A stretch of 64,000 bases of DNA from Nitratidesulfovibrio termitidis HI1 (GCF_000504305.1 NZ_KI632512.1:1424250-1488249), one strand, 5' to 3'; counted from the first letter of the stretch, positions 46,374 through 57,123 are shown. A program made the numbers and translations. The notes: a model not told the origin generated them from the letters alone.

Positions 46374-46503
46374 CAAAACTGGGGGAGAGCAACGGGAAGG
46401 GGACCCTTTGCGCGTTGCAATCCTCATCCGTAAGGCTCGCAAGCTCGCCTAACGGCTGAGGCAAAGGGGCTTCCTCCCCGAACCCCTCCCCCCCAGACTT
46501 TTC
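46374..46503. repeat. Large nested imperfect inverted repeat (element C)
   Basis: Outer arms AAAACTGGGGGAG (about 46376) and CTCCCCCCAGACTTTTC; a second layer GGGAAGGGGACCCTTTGC (about 46394) with GCAAAGGGGCTTCCTCCCC; and, at the tip, the palindromic core (46421-46462) also present in element B. It lies between HDOD and recJ in the same-strand chain. Confidence 0.8.
46421..46462. repeat. Palindromic core repeat, copy in element C
   Basis: TCCTCATCCGTAAGGCTCGC, then AAGCTCGCCTAACGGCTGAGGC. It matches 25506-25547 almost base for base. Confidence 0.85.
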
Positions 46504-46605
46504 ATTTGGGGTTAGGCCATTTCGGGTGGTGAAATCATTCGTCGCAGTCGCAACGCGAAGGGCATCACGGCAAGGGTACCGGGTATGCACCAATCCATCG
46601 CCGTA

Positions 46606-47592
46606 TCACGCCAGTTGCGACACAAGCTGCCCAATCCGCTCACCTTCGAGCAGGGTTTCGATTTCCGACAGGAAGGCCGCCACGTCACCCCCCAGCGAAC
46701 GGGCCGCGTCGTCCAGCCCCTGCGGAATCAGCACATCATCAGGCAAACCATCCGGCAGGCCGCCGGGCAGACCGTCCGCGTCCCGCTCTGCCAACCGTTC
46801 GCGCAGGCGCAATGCGGCGTCGGCCACGTGCACCACCAGCGCGGCGCGCTCATGCTCGCCCGCCAGATGCGGGGCATGGTGCCAGTTGATGGGCTCCGTC
46901 AGGGCCATGGGCAGGTCCCAGAACGACAGCAGACGCGCCCCCACCACGCCGTGGTCCAGTCCAAGCAACATGTCCTCCGCTTCGGAATCCGTAAGGTGCT
47001 CGTCCCTGGCCGACTGACGGATGGCCACCCAGTCGTCCGGACGGTAGGCGGCGATAAGCAGCTTGCCAAGGTCGTGCAGCAACCCGGCGGTGTAGCAGGT
47101 TTCCGCATCGCAACCGGGCAGGCGGCGGGCCAGCAGGCGACACCCTGAGGCCACGGAAAGCTGGTGCCCCCAGTATTCGCGCAGGTCGAACGCGGCGGGC
47201 AGGCGCGAGCGGTCGATCATGCGCGAAACACCCAGCGCCAGCACCAGCGCGCGGATTTCGGCCATGCCCAGAACGGCGACGGCCCGCTGGACGGAGGTCA
47301 CCTCCGATTGCAGGCCGTAATAGGCGGAGTTGGCAAGGGACAGCACGCGGGTGGCAAGCCCCTGCGCCTTGTTGACCACCCCGGCCACGGCGGACAGGGG
47401 GGCCATGGAATCGTCGCGGGTGGAATCGAACAGCTCGCGCAACAGGCCAGGATCGTAGGGCAGTTCCGGCGGGCGGCGCAGCAGTTCGTCCAGCAGCGCC
47501 TGGGCCGCGTCCAGACCGCCAGCACCGCCATATCCGGCAGGTCGGGCAGGGTCGGGGGGTACGCCGCCCCCTGCGCCACCGGCGGGGCTCAC
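46606..47592 (-). CDS. HDOD domain protein
   Basis: A 328-residue protein. The GTG at 47592 overlaps the TPR gene stop (GTGA) and follows GGAGG, so the pair is translationally coupled. After a Gly/Ala-rich leader, the HDOD domain (about 65-260) shows LATRVLSLANSAYYGL, VTSVQRAVAVLGMAEIRALV and CYTAGLLHDLGKLLIAAY, with partial HD-like residues (LLHDLGK, LGLDHGVVGARLL). HDOD proteins lack clear phosphodiesterase activity and act in signalling and regulation, often near kinases or cyclic-di-GMP systems. Mechanism not inferable. Confidence 0.87.
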   Translation of the reverse strand: MSPAGGAGGGVPPDPARPAGYGGAGGLDAAQALLDELLRRPPELPYDPGLLRELFDSTRDDSMAPLSAVAGVVNKAQGLATRVLSLANSAYYGLQSEVTSVQRAVAVLGMAEIRALVLALGVSRMIDRSRLPAAFDLREYWGHQLSVASGCRLLARRLPGCDAETCYTAGLLHDLGKLLIAAYRPDDWVAIRQSARDEHLTDSEAEDMLLGLDHGVVGARLLSFWDLPMALTEPINWHHAPHLAGEHERAALVVHVADAALRLRERLAERDADGLPGGLPDGLPDDVLIPQGLDDAARSLGGDVAAFLSEIETLLEGERIGQLVSQLA

Positions 47593-48485
47593 GACCCGCC
47601 TCCGCCCGTGTCTTCGGCTGCCGGGGCCTGACCGCCATCGGCGATACGGGCCACCATTTCGCGCACGGCGTCCTGCTGTTCGGCGGGCACCAGCTTCTTG
47701 GCCAACAACCATTGCAGAAACTTGATGCCTGCGTCGATGGCGGGGTTGATTTCCAGCGCCTTCAACACATGCTCCACCGTGCCGGTGAAGTTCTTCTTCT
47801 CCAGCATGGCGCGGGCCATGTTCAGGTGCAGGTTCTCGTCCTTGCGGGTCAGTTCCAGGGCACGCGTGTAATAGGTCACGGCCTGGTCGAACATCTGGTT
47901 CTTGCGCAGGTTGATGCCGAATTCGTTGAAAAGGTGCTTGTGCTCCTCGTCAAAGGCGGCCTCCAGCTTCACCAGCCGCTCGAAGATGTCGTCGGCCTTG
48001 CCCGTTTCTCCGCGCGAAAGATAGGTCAGCCCCAGCCCGAAGTTGGCGCGCACGTTCTCTTCGTCCACCTGCAGGGCGTTGCCGTACTCGTATTCCGCGC
48101 TGAAGGTCTCGCCCTTCTGGCGATGGCGGTCGGCGCGGGCCACGGTCTTGTTCAGCTCGCGCATGCGGGGAAAGACGGTCTGGACGTAGAATTCCGGCTC
48201 CGGCGCGAACTTTTCCAGCAGTTCGTCCATGGTGATGCACCGCTTGGGACCGGAGGGGATATAATTGTTGTTGAGGGGTTGTACCTCCACATCGCCCTTC
48301 TCGGTCTCTTCGGCGTACCAGAAACCCTTCTGGATGGTCTTGCGGGTGGTGGTGCCGGTGCCCACCTTCTTCACGTCCTGCGTCGAGAACACGCCCTTGA
48401 TGCGTTCCCTGCCTCGCTGGCTACCCTGTGGGGCATGCGCCGCCGGGGCGGTGGGAATCGGGTCGTCGCGGGTCACGTCGGTCAT
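47589..48485 (-). CDS. TPR protein of the gmk/recJ gene chain
   Basis: A 298-residue cytosolic-looking protein. The N-terminal part (about 25-75) contains IKGVFSTQDVKKVGTGTT and QKGFWYAEE, a conserved-looking segment of unknown role. Residues 125-275 form about four TPR units: GNALQVDEENVRANFGLGLTY, RGETGKADDIFERLV, KNQMFDQAVTYYTRALEL and DENLHLNMARAMLEKKNF. TPRs mediate protein-protein contact. The Gly/Ser-rich tail overlaps the start of the HDOD gene, suggesting the two proteins work together. No enzymatic motif; function unknown. Confidence 0.85.
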   Translation of the reverse strand: MTDVTRDDPIPTAPAAHAPQGSQRGRERIKGVFSTQDVKKVGTGTTTRKTIQKGFWYAEETEKGDVEVQPLNNNYIPSGPKRCITMDELLEKFAPEPEFYVQTVFPRMRELNKTVARADRHRQKGETFSAEYEYGNALQVDEENVRANFGLGLTYLSRGETGKADDIFERLVKLEAAFDEEHKHLFNEFGINLRKNQMFDQAVTYYTRALELTRKDENLHLNMARAMLEKKNFTGTVEHVLKALEINPAIDAGIKFLQWLLAKKLVPAEQQDAVREMVARIADGGQAPAAEDTGGGGS

Positions 48486-48753
48486 CTGAAGCCTCCAGCC
48501 GGGGGCACATGTCTGGCATCGGCCCGGTTTTCCGGAACAGGTTCATGCCGGGCGCGGCAGGCCGACCGCGCCACGCGCGACCGTACCAGCCATCATTATC
48601 CCCCTTTTCTCACATATCGGCAACAACCGCCATGCCTTGAGAGCACGTGTGCCCTGCAACGCCAACCCCCCGTCGGCGCCGTGAAACTTTTCCGTCCAGA
48701 TCGGATGCGCCCGGCTGCGCGCATTGCGGCCACATGTACCTGCCCCAACGCCC

Positions 48754-49515
48754 TCAGGCCCCGTGCATCTCCGCCAGGATGCGCCGCGCCGCGTCCGCCG
48801 GGCCATTACGGCCAGCCGCGCCGGTCACCGGGCGGCCCACCACCAGGTAGTCGGAACCGGCCCGCACGGCCTCGGCCGGGGTCATTACCCGGCGCTGGTC
48901 ATCGCCGCCCGAACCGCTTCCCTGGGGGGCGGCAGGCCGGATGCCCGGCGTCAGGCAGATAAAATCATGCCCGCAACGCTGCTTGATGCCTTCTGCCTCG
49001 TACCCGGAGCAGACAACGCCGCTCAGGCCCCACTCCCGCCCGCACACGGCCAGGCGGGCTGCCTCGGCTGACGGGTCCGCGCCGCCCGGCAACTCGCCCG
49101 GCGCCACGCTGGTCAGCACGGTGACGCCCAGCAGTATCGGAGCCACCCCGTGCCCGCGCGCCGCCGCGCCCTCGGCCAGCCCATCCACTGCCGCGCGGCA
49201 CATGCGTTCGCCGCCGGAAAGGTGTATGTTGCACATGTCCGCCCCGGTGGCCACGGCGGAACGCACCGCCCCGCGCACCGTGTTGGGGATGTCGTGGAAC
49301 TTCAGGTCCAGGAACACGGGAAAGCCCATGTCCTTCAGGCGGGCCACCACATCGGGTCCGCTGGCGGTGAACAGTTCCAGCCCCACCTTCATCCACAGGC
49401 GGCCCCCGGCGTGGTCCCCCGCATCGGGCACATTGGTCGCGCCGCGCAGCGCGCGGGCGGTGGCCAGAGCGGCGTCCATGGCCGGGTAGTCCAGTGCGAT
49501 GACCAGTTCGGCCAT
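48754..49515 (-). CDS. pyrF: Orotidine 5'-phosphate decarboxylase
   Basis: A 253-residue enzyme of the last step of UMP synthesis. The start [10 protein letters not shown] carries the first catalytic Asp; [14 protein letters not shown] has the Lys; [14 protein letters not shown] has the D-x-K-x-x-D catalytic pair; [12 protein letters not shown] closes the phosphate site with the conserved Arg. It starts 5 bp before the gmk stop codon region, within a tight nucleotide-metabolism pair. About 270 bp separate it from the TPR gene, so an internal promoter is possible. Confidence 0.96.
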   Translation of the reverse strand: MAELVIALDYPAMDAALATARALRGATNVPDAGDHAGGRLWMKVGLELFTASGPDVVARLKDMGFPVFLDLKFHDIPNTVRGAVRSAVATGADMCNIHLSGGERMCRAAVDGLAEGAAARGHGVAPILLGVTVLTSVAPGELPGGADPSAEAARLAVCGREWGLSGVVCSGYEAEGIKQRCGHDFICLTPGIRPAAPQGSGSGGDDQRRVMTPAEAVRAGSDYLVVGRPVTGAAGRNGPADAARRILAEMHGA

Positions 49516-49520
49516 GCGGC

Positions 49521-50150
49521 TCACCGTCCTTCCCGCCACCCCTCCATCAGCCCCCCCACAAGGTCGGGGCTGCACGAGGGCGACAGCGTGGCCGCGATGT
49601 ACGCGGCGCGCAGTTCGTCGTAGGCGGTTTCCAGATCTTCGTTGACGATCCAGGCGTTGAACCAGTGGGCCTGGTCCAGTTCCTTGGCCGCATTGGCCAG
49701 GCGGCGCTGGATGGTGGGCTCGTCGTCGGTGCCGCGCGCGCGCAGGCGGCGTTCCAGTTCCGCCCGCGATGGCGGCAGGATGAACACGTAGCACCCCTGG
49801 CGCAGGCTGCCGCGCAACTGGCTTGCGCCCTGCACGTCGATGTCGAAGATCACGTCGCGGCCGTCGCGCAGCATGTCCAGGGTGGCTTGCAGCGGCGTTC
49901 CGTAGAAGTTGCCGTGCACCTCGGCCCATTCGGCAAAGAAGCCTTCATCGCGCAGGCGGGTGAATTCGGCCACCGTGACGAAATGGTAGTCGCGGCCATT
50001 CACCTCGCCCGTGCGCGGTTGGCGGGTGGTGTAGGAAATGGAATAGGCGAAGCGGGGAAATTCCGCGAGCAGGCGTTTGGTCAGGGTGGTCTTGCCGGTG
50101 CCCGAGGGGGCGCACAGCACGAGCACGATGCCGGAGCGTTGGCGGGCCAT
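49521..50150 (-). CDS. gmk: Guanylate kinase
   Basis: A 209-residue ATP:GMP phosphotransferase. The P-loop is [17 protein letters not shown] (about 12-28). The GMP-binding part has [22 protein letters not shown] and the lid [17 protein letters not shown]. The ATG shares a base with the upstream remA stop (TGATG overlap). Gene order yicC-remA-gmk is widely conserved in bacteria. Confidence 0.96.
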   Translation of the reverse strand: MARQRSGIVLVLCAPSGTGKTTLTKRLLAEFPRFAYSISYTTRQPRTGEVNGRDYHFVTVAEFTRLRDEGFFAEWAEVHGNFYGTPLQATLDMLRDGRDVIFDIDVQGASQLRGSLRQGCYVFILPPSRAELERRLRARGTDDEPTIQRRLANAAKELDQAHWFNAWIVNEDLETAYDELRAAYIAATLSPSCSPDLVGGLMEGWREGR

Positions 50151-50416
50151 CAGTCGGCGTCCTCCTGCGTGTAGCGTTGGCCCACGGTTTCGGCCTGGAT
50201 GGCCGAAAGGATGACGTGGTTCGAGTCTGTGATGATGATGGAGCGGGTCTTGCGGCCCTGCGTGGCGTCCACCAGCCTCCCCTCCTGCCGCGCGTCCTCG
50301 CGCAGGCGGCGCATGGGCGACGACGAGGGGTTGACGATGGCCACCACGCGCGAGGCCACGACGAAGTTGCCGAAGCCTACGTTGATGAGCTTTTGCGATG
50401 ACGGTTTCTGCTGCAT
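50150..50416 (-). CDS. remA: RemA/DUF370 family regulator
   Basis: An 88-residue protein with [20 protein letters not shown] at the start, then a variable loop and [21 protein letters not shown] at the end, the DUF370 signature. In Bacillus RemA is a ring-forming DNA-binding activator of biofilm matrix genes; in this lineage the role is not established. It sits between yicC and gmk as in many genomes and overlaps gmk by one base. Confidence 0.92.
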   Translation of the reverse strand: MQQKPSSQKLINVGFGNFVVASRVVAIVNPSSSPMRRLREDARQEGRLVDATQGRKTRSIIITDSNHVILSAIQAETVGQRYTQEDAD

Positions 50417-50500
50417 GGCGTTCCGGCGTGCCCCGTTGCGTCATGCCCGGCGCGTCGCCCCGACAATGCTTGCTGCCGGGCGCGGGCGGGCACGGGCTGG

Positions 50501-51382
50501 CTATTCGATGTTCTGAACCTGCTCGCGGTACTTTTCCAGTTCGCTCTTGAAGTCCACCACCAGGCGCGAAATCTGCGCGTCCTGGATCTTGTTGCCGCAG
50601 GTATTGATCTCGCGGAAGCACTCCTGAAGCGTGAAGTCCAGGCGTTTGCCCGCGTCGCCGCCCTGGTCCATGAGCTCGCGCAGCCGGTCCAGGTGGGCGC
50701 GCAGGCGGGTCAGTTCCTCGCTCACGTCCAGTTTGTCGGCCAGCAGGGTGATTTCCTGCAGAAAGCGCCCTTCGTCCAGTTCGCTCCCGGCGCGTTCCAG
50801 CAATTCGGACAGGCGGTCGCGCACGCTCTGGAAGCGTTCTTCCTTGATGTCCGGGGCGCGTTCCTCTATGCGGGCCACCCATTCGTCCATGCGGATGATG
50901 CGCGAGGTCATGTCCATGGCCAGGGCCTTGGCCTCGCGGGCGCGCGATTCGTTCCAGTCTTCCAGCGCGGCGGCAAGGCCCGCCTCCAGCCCGGCCAGCA
51001 GTTCCTCGTCCGGCTCCGCGCCCGCGTCCTCCCACAGAAAGGACAGGCCGAGCATGCGGTTGTAGTCCGGACTGTAGGCATCCCCGCGCCCGGCGGCGAA
51101 AGAGGCCAGGGTATCCAGCATGGCCGAGGCCTGGGTTTCGTTGAAGCCCACCACGCCCAGGTCGCCCCGGCGCAGTTGCAGCCCCAGGGTGATGTCCACC
51201 CGGCCCCGCGTGGCGAACTTGCGCACCACCTTTTCGAAGCGCGGCTCAAGGTTGCGTACGAAAACGGGAAGCCGCCACTTCATGTCGAGGTGGCGGCCAT
51301 TGACGCTGCGCACTTCCCAGGTCTGCGTCCAGTCGGCGTCTTCAAGGAAGCTGCGTCCGAAACCGGTCATGCTTCTGAGCAT
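50501..51382 (-). CDS. yicC: YicC family endoribonuclease-like protein
   Basis: A 293-residue protein beginning MLRSMTGFGR, the invariant YicC start, with CAGGAG before the ATG. The N-terminal YicC domain includes WEVRSVNGRHLDMKWRLP. The C-terminal DUF1732 domain has GKRLDFTLQECFREINTCGNK and ends EKYREQVQNIE. E. coli YicC takes part in small-RNA decay and has endoribonuclease activity. It heads the chain yicC-remA-gmk-pyrF. Confidence 0.95.
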   Translation of the reverse strand: MLRSMTGFGRSFLEDADWTQTWEVRSVNGRHLDMKWRLPVFVRNLEPRFEKVVRKFATRGRVDITLGLQLRRGDLGVVGFNETQASAMLDTLASFAAGRGDAYSPDYNRMLGLSFLWEDAGAEPDEELLAGLEAGLAAALEDWNESRAREAKALAMDMTSRIIRMDEWVARIEERAPDIKEERFQSVRDRLSELLERAGSELDEGRFLQEITLLADKLDVSEELTRLRAHLDRLRELMDQGGDAGKRLDFTLQECFREINTCGNKIQDAQISRLVVDFKSELEKYREQVQNIE

Positions 51383-51641
51383 AGAAATCTCCTGCTGTTG
51401 CGCCCCGCGCGGCGGGCCGTGGTGTTGGCCGGATGGCGAACGAACGGCGGGCGGACGGGGCGGGGCGGACGGGAAGGCCGGGGCGCGGCGTGCGCCCGGC
51501 GTGGCCCCCGAAGTACGCGAAAGCGCGGCTTGGCGCAACCGCGCGCGGCGGGCCGGGAACAGCACCAAAGAAACGGGGGATGGCGGCGGAACGCGCAGCA
51601 CTCGCGCGGGCCGAAGGGAATTGCCGACGGCAAGGCCGCCG

Positions 51642-54600
51642 TCAGTTCATCAGCCGTTGCAGCACGCGGCGCAACACGTCGCGCTCCAGGGGCTTGGCGA
51701 TGTAGTCGTCCATGCCCGACGCCAGAAACCGCTCGCGGTCGCCGCGCAGGGCATGGGCTGTCAGGGCCACGATGGGCGGGCGCGACCGGCCCGTGCTGTG
51801 CGCAAGGTCGTTGATGCGCCGGGCGGCCTCGGTGCCGTCCATCTCGGGCATCTGGATGTCCATGAGAATGAGGTCGTACTCCGCCTCGCCCGCCGCGCGC
51901 ACCGCATCGGCCCCGTTCTCCACGCACACCGCGCGATGGCCTTCGCGTTCCAGCATGCGCTGTACGGTAAGCCGGTTGATCAGATCATCTTCCGCCACCA
52001 ACACCCGCAGTGCACGCAGCTCTCCCAATTCCCCCAGCTTCAAAGACGCCGCCGCCGTGGCCGCGCGGCATTCCGCACAGGATTCCGGAGAGGCGGGGGC
52101 CGCTGAGCCGGCACGGAGAGTGCCGTCATGCACTCCACCGGGCGGTCCGTCGTGCTGCCTGCCGTTCACCCCGTTCACCCTGCCCAGCCCGTTCACGCCG
52201 TTGGTTCCGTTGACGGCGTCCACCTTGGGCAACGGCAGGCAGACATGGACGGAAGTGCCCACGCCCTCTTCGCTCTCCATGGTCATGGTACCGCCCATGC
52301 GCGCCACCAGGCGGCGCACGATGCCAAGCCCCAGTCCGGCCCCCTGATAGCGCCGGGTGGACGAGCCATCCACCTGGGCAAAGGGTTCGCAGACCACGGC
52401 CAGCTTTTCTTCCGGAATGCCGATGCCCGTGTCGCGCACGGTGAACAGCAGCCTGTCGCCGCCCACGGGGCAGGCCAGGATGTCCACCCCGCCCTGATGG
52501 GTGAACTTCACCCCGTTGGCCACCAGATTGTACAATATCTGGCGCAGCCGCGCCGCGTCGCCGCGCACCCGCCGGGGCAGCGCATCGACGATCAGGCCCA
52601 GCGCCAGTCCGCGCCGCCGGGCGGCAGGGTCCACCATGTCGGCCACCTGGCGCAGCACCCCCGCCGGGTCGAACGGCTCGTCGCGCAGGCCTGATCCGCC
52701 CGCGCCCAGCGCGGAAAGGTCCAGCAGGTCGTCGATGATACGCAGGAGGGCATGGCCGGATTCCACCGCCGTGCCCAGGTAGCTGCGCCGCTCCTCGCTC
52801 AGGTCTGGACCGTCCAGCAGTTGCAGCATGCCCAGCACCCCGTTGAGCGGGGTGCGCAGTTCGTGGCTCATGTTGGCCAGAAATTCGTCCTTGGACCGGC
52901 TGGCCGCCTCGGCCGCCTCCTTGGCCCGCCGCAACGAGACCATGGCCCGCCGCCGCGCGATGTGTTCCCACATGCCGTGCATGAACAGCTCCAGCTGGCG
53001 GCGGTCGGCCCGCTCGTAGGGCAGGTCCTTGTTGGCCACGCCCGCCACGGCCACCAGCCGTCCTTCTTCCAGCACGGGCACGGCCAGATGCCGCCACAGT
53101 GAAATGCCGCCCACGCGGTGGGCCGGTTCCGTTTCCGCCGTATTCACCGCGCCCATGGTACCGGGTGCGCCAGCCCCGCCTGCCGGGATGCCATTGCGGA
53201 TTTCCGGCTGGCCGGTGCGCGCCACCTCGGTCCACGGCCCGGCCAGGGCCGCCCTTCCGCCCGTTCTGCCTTCCGTCCTTTCGTCCGGCCCGCCCTGCGG
53301 AGACACGCCGGAAACAGCGGCAGGCATCCCCGGCTCCGTCACCAGATGCGACCACAGCACGCCGTCCGCCGTCACCCGTCCGTCGTCCACCAGGGCAAGG
53401 TAGCCCAGTTCGCTGCCGGTCAGGCGCACGGCCTGCTCCAGGGCAAAGCGCATGATCGACCGTTCTGGCGCCGCGTCCATGCGCGACAGGCGGTGCAGGG
53501 CCGACAGCCGCGCCGCGCTCAGCCTGCGTTCGCGCCGGGCGTTGCGGCGTTCGGTGACGTCTGCGGCAATGATGGCGAACTGGCGTTCGCGCACCCGGTA
53601 CACGGTCATCTCCAGCCACTTGCCCATGTTGCGGGAATAGCGTTCGGTATGCAGCGGCTCGCCGGTCAGGGCCACCCGGCCCAGCACCGCGATCCATGCC
53701 GGATCCTGCGGACCGAACAGTTCGCTGGCCGTGCGCCCCAGCACTTCTTCGGCCCGGCGGCCAGCCATGGCCTCGAAGGCCGGGTTCACCGTCAGAAACC
53801 GGAAATCCACAGGCCGCCCGGCGTCGTCCAGCAGCGCCTCGTGCACGGCGAAACTGGTGATCAGCTTGCGGAACAGGGTACGGAAATCATGCTCGGTGGA
53901 ACGCTGGCGGGTCACGTCGCGCAGCAGACTGAGCACCGAGGCCACGCCCCCGTCCACCCCGCGCTCGGGCACCAGCCGCCAGTCGAACAGCACCCGCCCG
54001 GCGGGCCCGTGAAACACGTAGTCGGTCTGCACCGGACGGCCCGATTCCAGCACACCGCGCAACTGGCGTGCCCAGAATTCCGCCACCTGGGGGGCAAGGC
54101 CCAGTTCCGCCACCCCGCGCCCCATGAGCGCTTCCGGCGGCCCCAGGTAGGGACTGATGGCGGCGTTGACGTAGGTCAGGCGCAGGTCGCCGCCAAAGCG
54201 CATGATGATGTCCGGGGTGTTTTCCACCAGGGCGCGGTACTTTTCTTCTCCGGCGGCAAGGTTGGCCAGGGCCATGTAGCGTTCGGTGACGTCCTCGTAG
54301 ATCAGCAGCAGGTCGCCCGAATCGGCACGGCTGATGAAGTAGTGACGCCAGCAGCCGCGTATCTTGTCGCTGTACAGGAAGGAGGGAAGATGCTCGGCAA
54401 TGCCGCTGCGCCACGCACGGGCCAGGGCCTCGCGCAGGGTGGCGGCCACCGGGGCGGGCAGCAGACCGGACAGCAGGCTGCCGGTGCACTCCGCGCGGGT
54501 CAGGCAGCTCAGCCGTTCGCCCGCGGGGTTGATGTCCAGCAGGGTGAAGTCGGCGCAGTCGTCCCCATGGGCATGCACGGGGCGCAGCACCATCACGCCC

Positions 54601-54881
54601 GCGTTCATGTTGCGGAATACGCCGCGAAACAGTTCGGCGTCCCGGCGCGCCTGCTCCAGCGAACCGGCGGGCTGCCCGTCCGGACCAGCCGCCACGTTCT
54701 GCCCGGCCTGCCCCGACTGTTGATCGGCCAGTTCCGTCAGTTCCGCCAGCTCCGTGCCTTCCGGACATTCGCGGCTGCCCGCGCCATTTCCAGCCTGCAT
54801 TGCATCGGCCCCTTGCGTCCTGCCGCGCCCGATTCCCCCCGAAACCGGCGCAGCCATATCCGACGATGTCACACTACTCAA
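51642..54881 (-). CDS. PAS-PAS-PAS-GAF hybrid histidine kinase with receiver
   Basis: A 1079-residue soluble kinase. After a low-complexity start, PAS-like domains lie at about 80-210, 215-330 and 340-450. A GAF-like domain follows (about 470-650, with [20 protein letters not shown] and [20 protein letters not shown]). Then HisKA with [20 protein letters not shown] (His near 671), HATPase with [26 protein letters not shown] and [13 protein letters not shown], and a C-terminal receiver with [11 protein letters not shown] and [13 protein letters not shown] (Asp near 1007). Between HATPase and receiver is an NGVNG-type repeat linker (about 890-915) made by a DNA tandem repeat. No partner is adjacent. 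The ATG used has a poor ribosome site, so the first residues are uncertain. Confidence 0.92.
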   Translation of the reverse strand: MSSVTSSDMAAPVSGGIGRGRTQGADAMQAGNGAGSRECPEGTELAELTELADQQSGQAGQNVAAGPDGQPAGSLEQARRDAELFRGVFRNMNAGVMVLRPVHAHGDDCADFTLLDINPAGERLSCLTRAECTGSLLSGLLPAPVAATLREALARAWRSGIAEHLPSFLYSDKIRGCWRHYFISRADSGDLLLIYEDVTERYMALANLAAGEEKYRALVENTPDIIMRFGGDLRLTYVNAAISPYLGPPEALMGRGVAELGLAPQVAEFWARQLRGVLESGRPVQTDYVFHGPAGRVLFDWRLVPERGVDGGVASVLSLLRDVTRQRSTEHDFRTLFRKLITSFAVHEALLDDAGRPVDFRFLTVNPAFEAMAGRRAEEVLGRTASELFGPQDPAWIAVLGRVALTGEPLHTERYSRNMGKWLEMTVYRVRERQFAIIAADVTERRNARRERRLSAARLSALHRLSRMDAAPERSIMRFALEQAVRLTGSELGYLALVDDGRVTADGVLWSHLVTEPGMPAAVSGVSPQGGPDERTEGRTGGRAALAGPWTEVARTGQPEIRNGIPAGGAGAPGTMGAVNTAETEPAHRVGGISLWRHLAVPVLEEGRLVAVAGVANKDLPYERADRRQLELFMHGMWEHIARRRAMVSLRRAKEAAEAASRSKDEFLANMSHELRTPLNGVLGMLQLLDGPDLSEERRSYLGTAVESGHALLRIIDDLLDLSALGAGGSGLRDEPFDPAGVLRQVADMVDPAARRRGLALGLIVDALPRRVRGDAARLRQILYNLVANGVKFTHQGGVDILACPVGGDRLLFTVRDTGIGIPEEKLAVVCEPFAQVDGSSTRRYQGAGLGLGIVRRLVARMGGTMTMESEEGVGTSVHVCLPLPKVDAVNGTNGVNGLGRVNGVNGRQHDGPPGGVHDGTLRAGSAAPASPESCAECRAATAAASLKLGELGELRALRVLVAEDDLINRLTVQRMLEREGHRAVCVENGADAVRAAGEAEYDLILMDIQMPEMDGTEAARRINDLAHSTGRSRPPIVALTAHALRGDRERFLASGMDDYIAKPLERDVLRRVLQRLMN
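52155..52225. repeat. In-frame tandem repeat in the hybrid kinase linker
   Basis: Units like CCGTTCACC/CCGTTGACG repeat about seven times and encode VNGVNG-type residues between the kinase and receiver domains. Confidence 0.7.
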
Positions 54882-55055
54882 AAGCCATGCAGCGTCAACG
54901 GGAAAACCGCACCAGTACGATGCGGTCCCGCAACATCACCCGGCGCACGCAAGGCAACCGACTGGCATCATGACGAACGCCGCACCCCGCCCATGCAGGC
55001 AGGATGCGGCGCAGGCAAGTAAAGAAGCATTCACTTACACACTGTACCCATGCCG

Positions 55056-55706
55056 TCAGCGTTCCCTGCGCAGCCTGGCCCGGACGTATTCCACCACGAT
55101 GGGCAGCACGGACACTGCAATGATGCCGTAGACGACCAGACTGAAATTACGCTGCACCAACGGCATGTTGCCCAGGAAGAATCCTGCCGTCACCAGCAGG
55201 CCGACCCACAGCAGGGCGCCGCTGGCGTTGAACAGCAGAAATCGCCGGGCGTCCATGGCCGCCACCCCCGCCACGAAGGGCGCAAAGGTGCGCACCACCG
55301 GCACGAAACGGGCCAGCACGATGGCCTTGCCGCCGTGGCGTTCATAGAATTCGTGCGCCCGGTACAGGTGCTGGCGGTTGAGCAGTCGATAGTTCCTTTC
55401 GAACACCGGTGGGCCGATGTACCGTCCGATGCGGTAGTTCACGCCGTCGCCGATGATGGCGGCGGCCAGCAGCGTGATCGCCAGGGGGAAGTATTCCAGG
55501 TGCCCGGCCCCGGCGATGGTGCCCGCCGCGAAGAGCAGCGAATCACCGGGCAGGAACGGCGTGACCACCAGCCCCGTCTCGCAGAACACGATCAGGAACA
55601 GGATGGCGTAGGTGTACATGCCCCAGTTCGAAACCAGTTCGAACTGGTGCTTGTCCACGTGCAGCAGGAAGGAAGCAAAGGCGGAAAGAATGCCCAGGAT
55701 GTCCAC
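55056..55706 (-). CDS. DedA family membrane protein
   Basis: A 216-residue protein; the GTG at 55706 with GGAG upstream is preferred over longer frames. DedA/VTT signature: FCETGLVVTPFLPGDSLLFA (conserved E and P-G-D), then GDGVNYRIGRYIGP, FYERHGGKAIVLARFVPVVR and FAPFVAGVAAM. Five or six hydrophobic segments. DedA proteins act in envelope lipid trafficking (undecaprenyl-phosphate or phospholipid flipping) and need a membrane proton gradient. Single gene. Confidence 0.93.
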   Translation of the reverse strand: MDILGILSAFASFLLHVDKHQFELVSNWGMYTYAILFLIVFCETGLVVTPFLPGDSLLFAAGTIAGAGHLEYFPLAITLLAAAIIGDGVNYRIGRYIGPPVFERNYRLLNRQHLYRAHEFYERHGGKAIVLARFVPVVRTFAPFVAGVAAMDARRFLLFNASGALLWVGLLVTAGFFLGNMPLVQRNFSLVVYGIIAVSVLPIVVEYVRARLRRER

Positions 55707-55934
55707 GGAAGGCTCCGGTGCCGGTATTTCGGCGCGTTGCGGTCTGGCCATGGCCGCGGGGATGCGGCCATGCCTCTCTACGCCACGCCGCGACCCCGCG
55801 CAAGCAGCGCGCAACATCCTCCAACAATTTGGAAAAACTTGCAAAATATGACTGCCCGCACCCAGTATGGCGTGGCGACCGAAAAGGAGTCCGCACGGTA
55901 TCCGGCCTTTTTCACGAGGCGTTGCGCTTTTTAC

Positions 55935-55963
55935 TTGAAAAGGATTTTCATTTTCACTATGAT
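55935..55963 (+). promoter_or_regulatory. Flavodoxin promoter overlapping a Fur box
   Basis: TTGAAA, a 17-bp spacer and TATGAT form a near-consensus sigma70 promoter. Confidence 0.75.
55936..55950. promoter_or_regulatory. Fur-type operator TGAAAAGGATTTTCA
   Basis: A perfect 6-3-6 inverted repeat covering the -35 region and spacer, close to the Fur sites described for Desulfovibrio. Iron-loaded Fur binding here would block the polymerase, so flavodoxin would be made under iron limitation. Confidence 0.75.
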
Positions 55964-56213
55964 CCCTTCAACGAACAACCCACAACGACGCCCCACACAT
56001 GCCCATGTCACTCCCACGCCTTCCAGCCTCCGGCCTTTCCCGCCCGTTCCGGCCTTGCAAACCGGGGCGGGCGAGGAATGCCATCCCCAGCGCGAACGCG
56101 GCGCACTCCGCGAGAGCCACGCGATCCGCACGTTGCGCACGCCCCCTCCGGCCCGCCCTGTCCACCCGGTCCGTCCTGTCCACCGGTCCCCACCTCCAGG
56201 CGGCACAGTGTAG

Positions 56214-56726
<513 letters not shown>

Positions 56727-56862
56727 GGCAGCCCGCGTTCGCACGCCCGTCCATCGTCGCGCCGTCCATCGTCACGCCCATGGCCCGGCTGTGCCCCGCC
56801 CGTCACCATGCCGGCGGGGCCAGCACGGCCCGCTGCATAGCAACCCCACGGAGGACCATGCC

Positions 56863-57123
56863 ATGACCCTTGCCTGCTCCATCGGTTCCGGCCGCGTGGT
56901 GGCCCGGCGTTTTGCCGGTTCGCTGCGCCGCCTCATCACCAGTGACGACCGCAGGGAACACGATCTCGCCCTTACGGGGCGGCTCGGCCTTAACAGGGCG
57001 GACAGGGCGGACAAGGCGGACGGGGCGGACGGGGCGGACGGGGCTGACAGTGCCGACGCCCCCTGCGGAGCGGACGGGACAGCCCGGTCCTCCACGGCGG
57101 CCATGGCGCGCCACGGCGCGTGA
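56863..57123 (+). CDS. Small hypothetical protein downstream of flavodoxin
   Basis: An 86-residue ORF with CACGGAGG before its ATG. The N-terminus (MTLACSIGSGRVVARRFAGS) is basic and mildly amphipathic. From residue 45 it is DNA-repeat encoded (ADGADGADGADSAD). No known family. The strong ribosome site is the main support; it could be a real small protein or a decayed one. Position suggests co-transcription with flavodoxin. Confidence 0.45.
   Translation: MTLACSIGSGRVVARRFAGSLRRLITSDDRREHDLALTGRLGLNRADRADKADGADGADGADSADAPCGADGTARSSTAAMARHGA
56996..57047. repeat. 9-bp tandem repeat, unit GGGCGGACG
   Basis: Five to six copies with single-base changes; in frame with the small ORF, giving repeated ADG. 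Confidence 0.8.
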
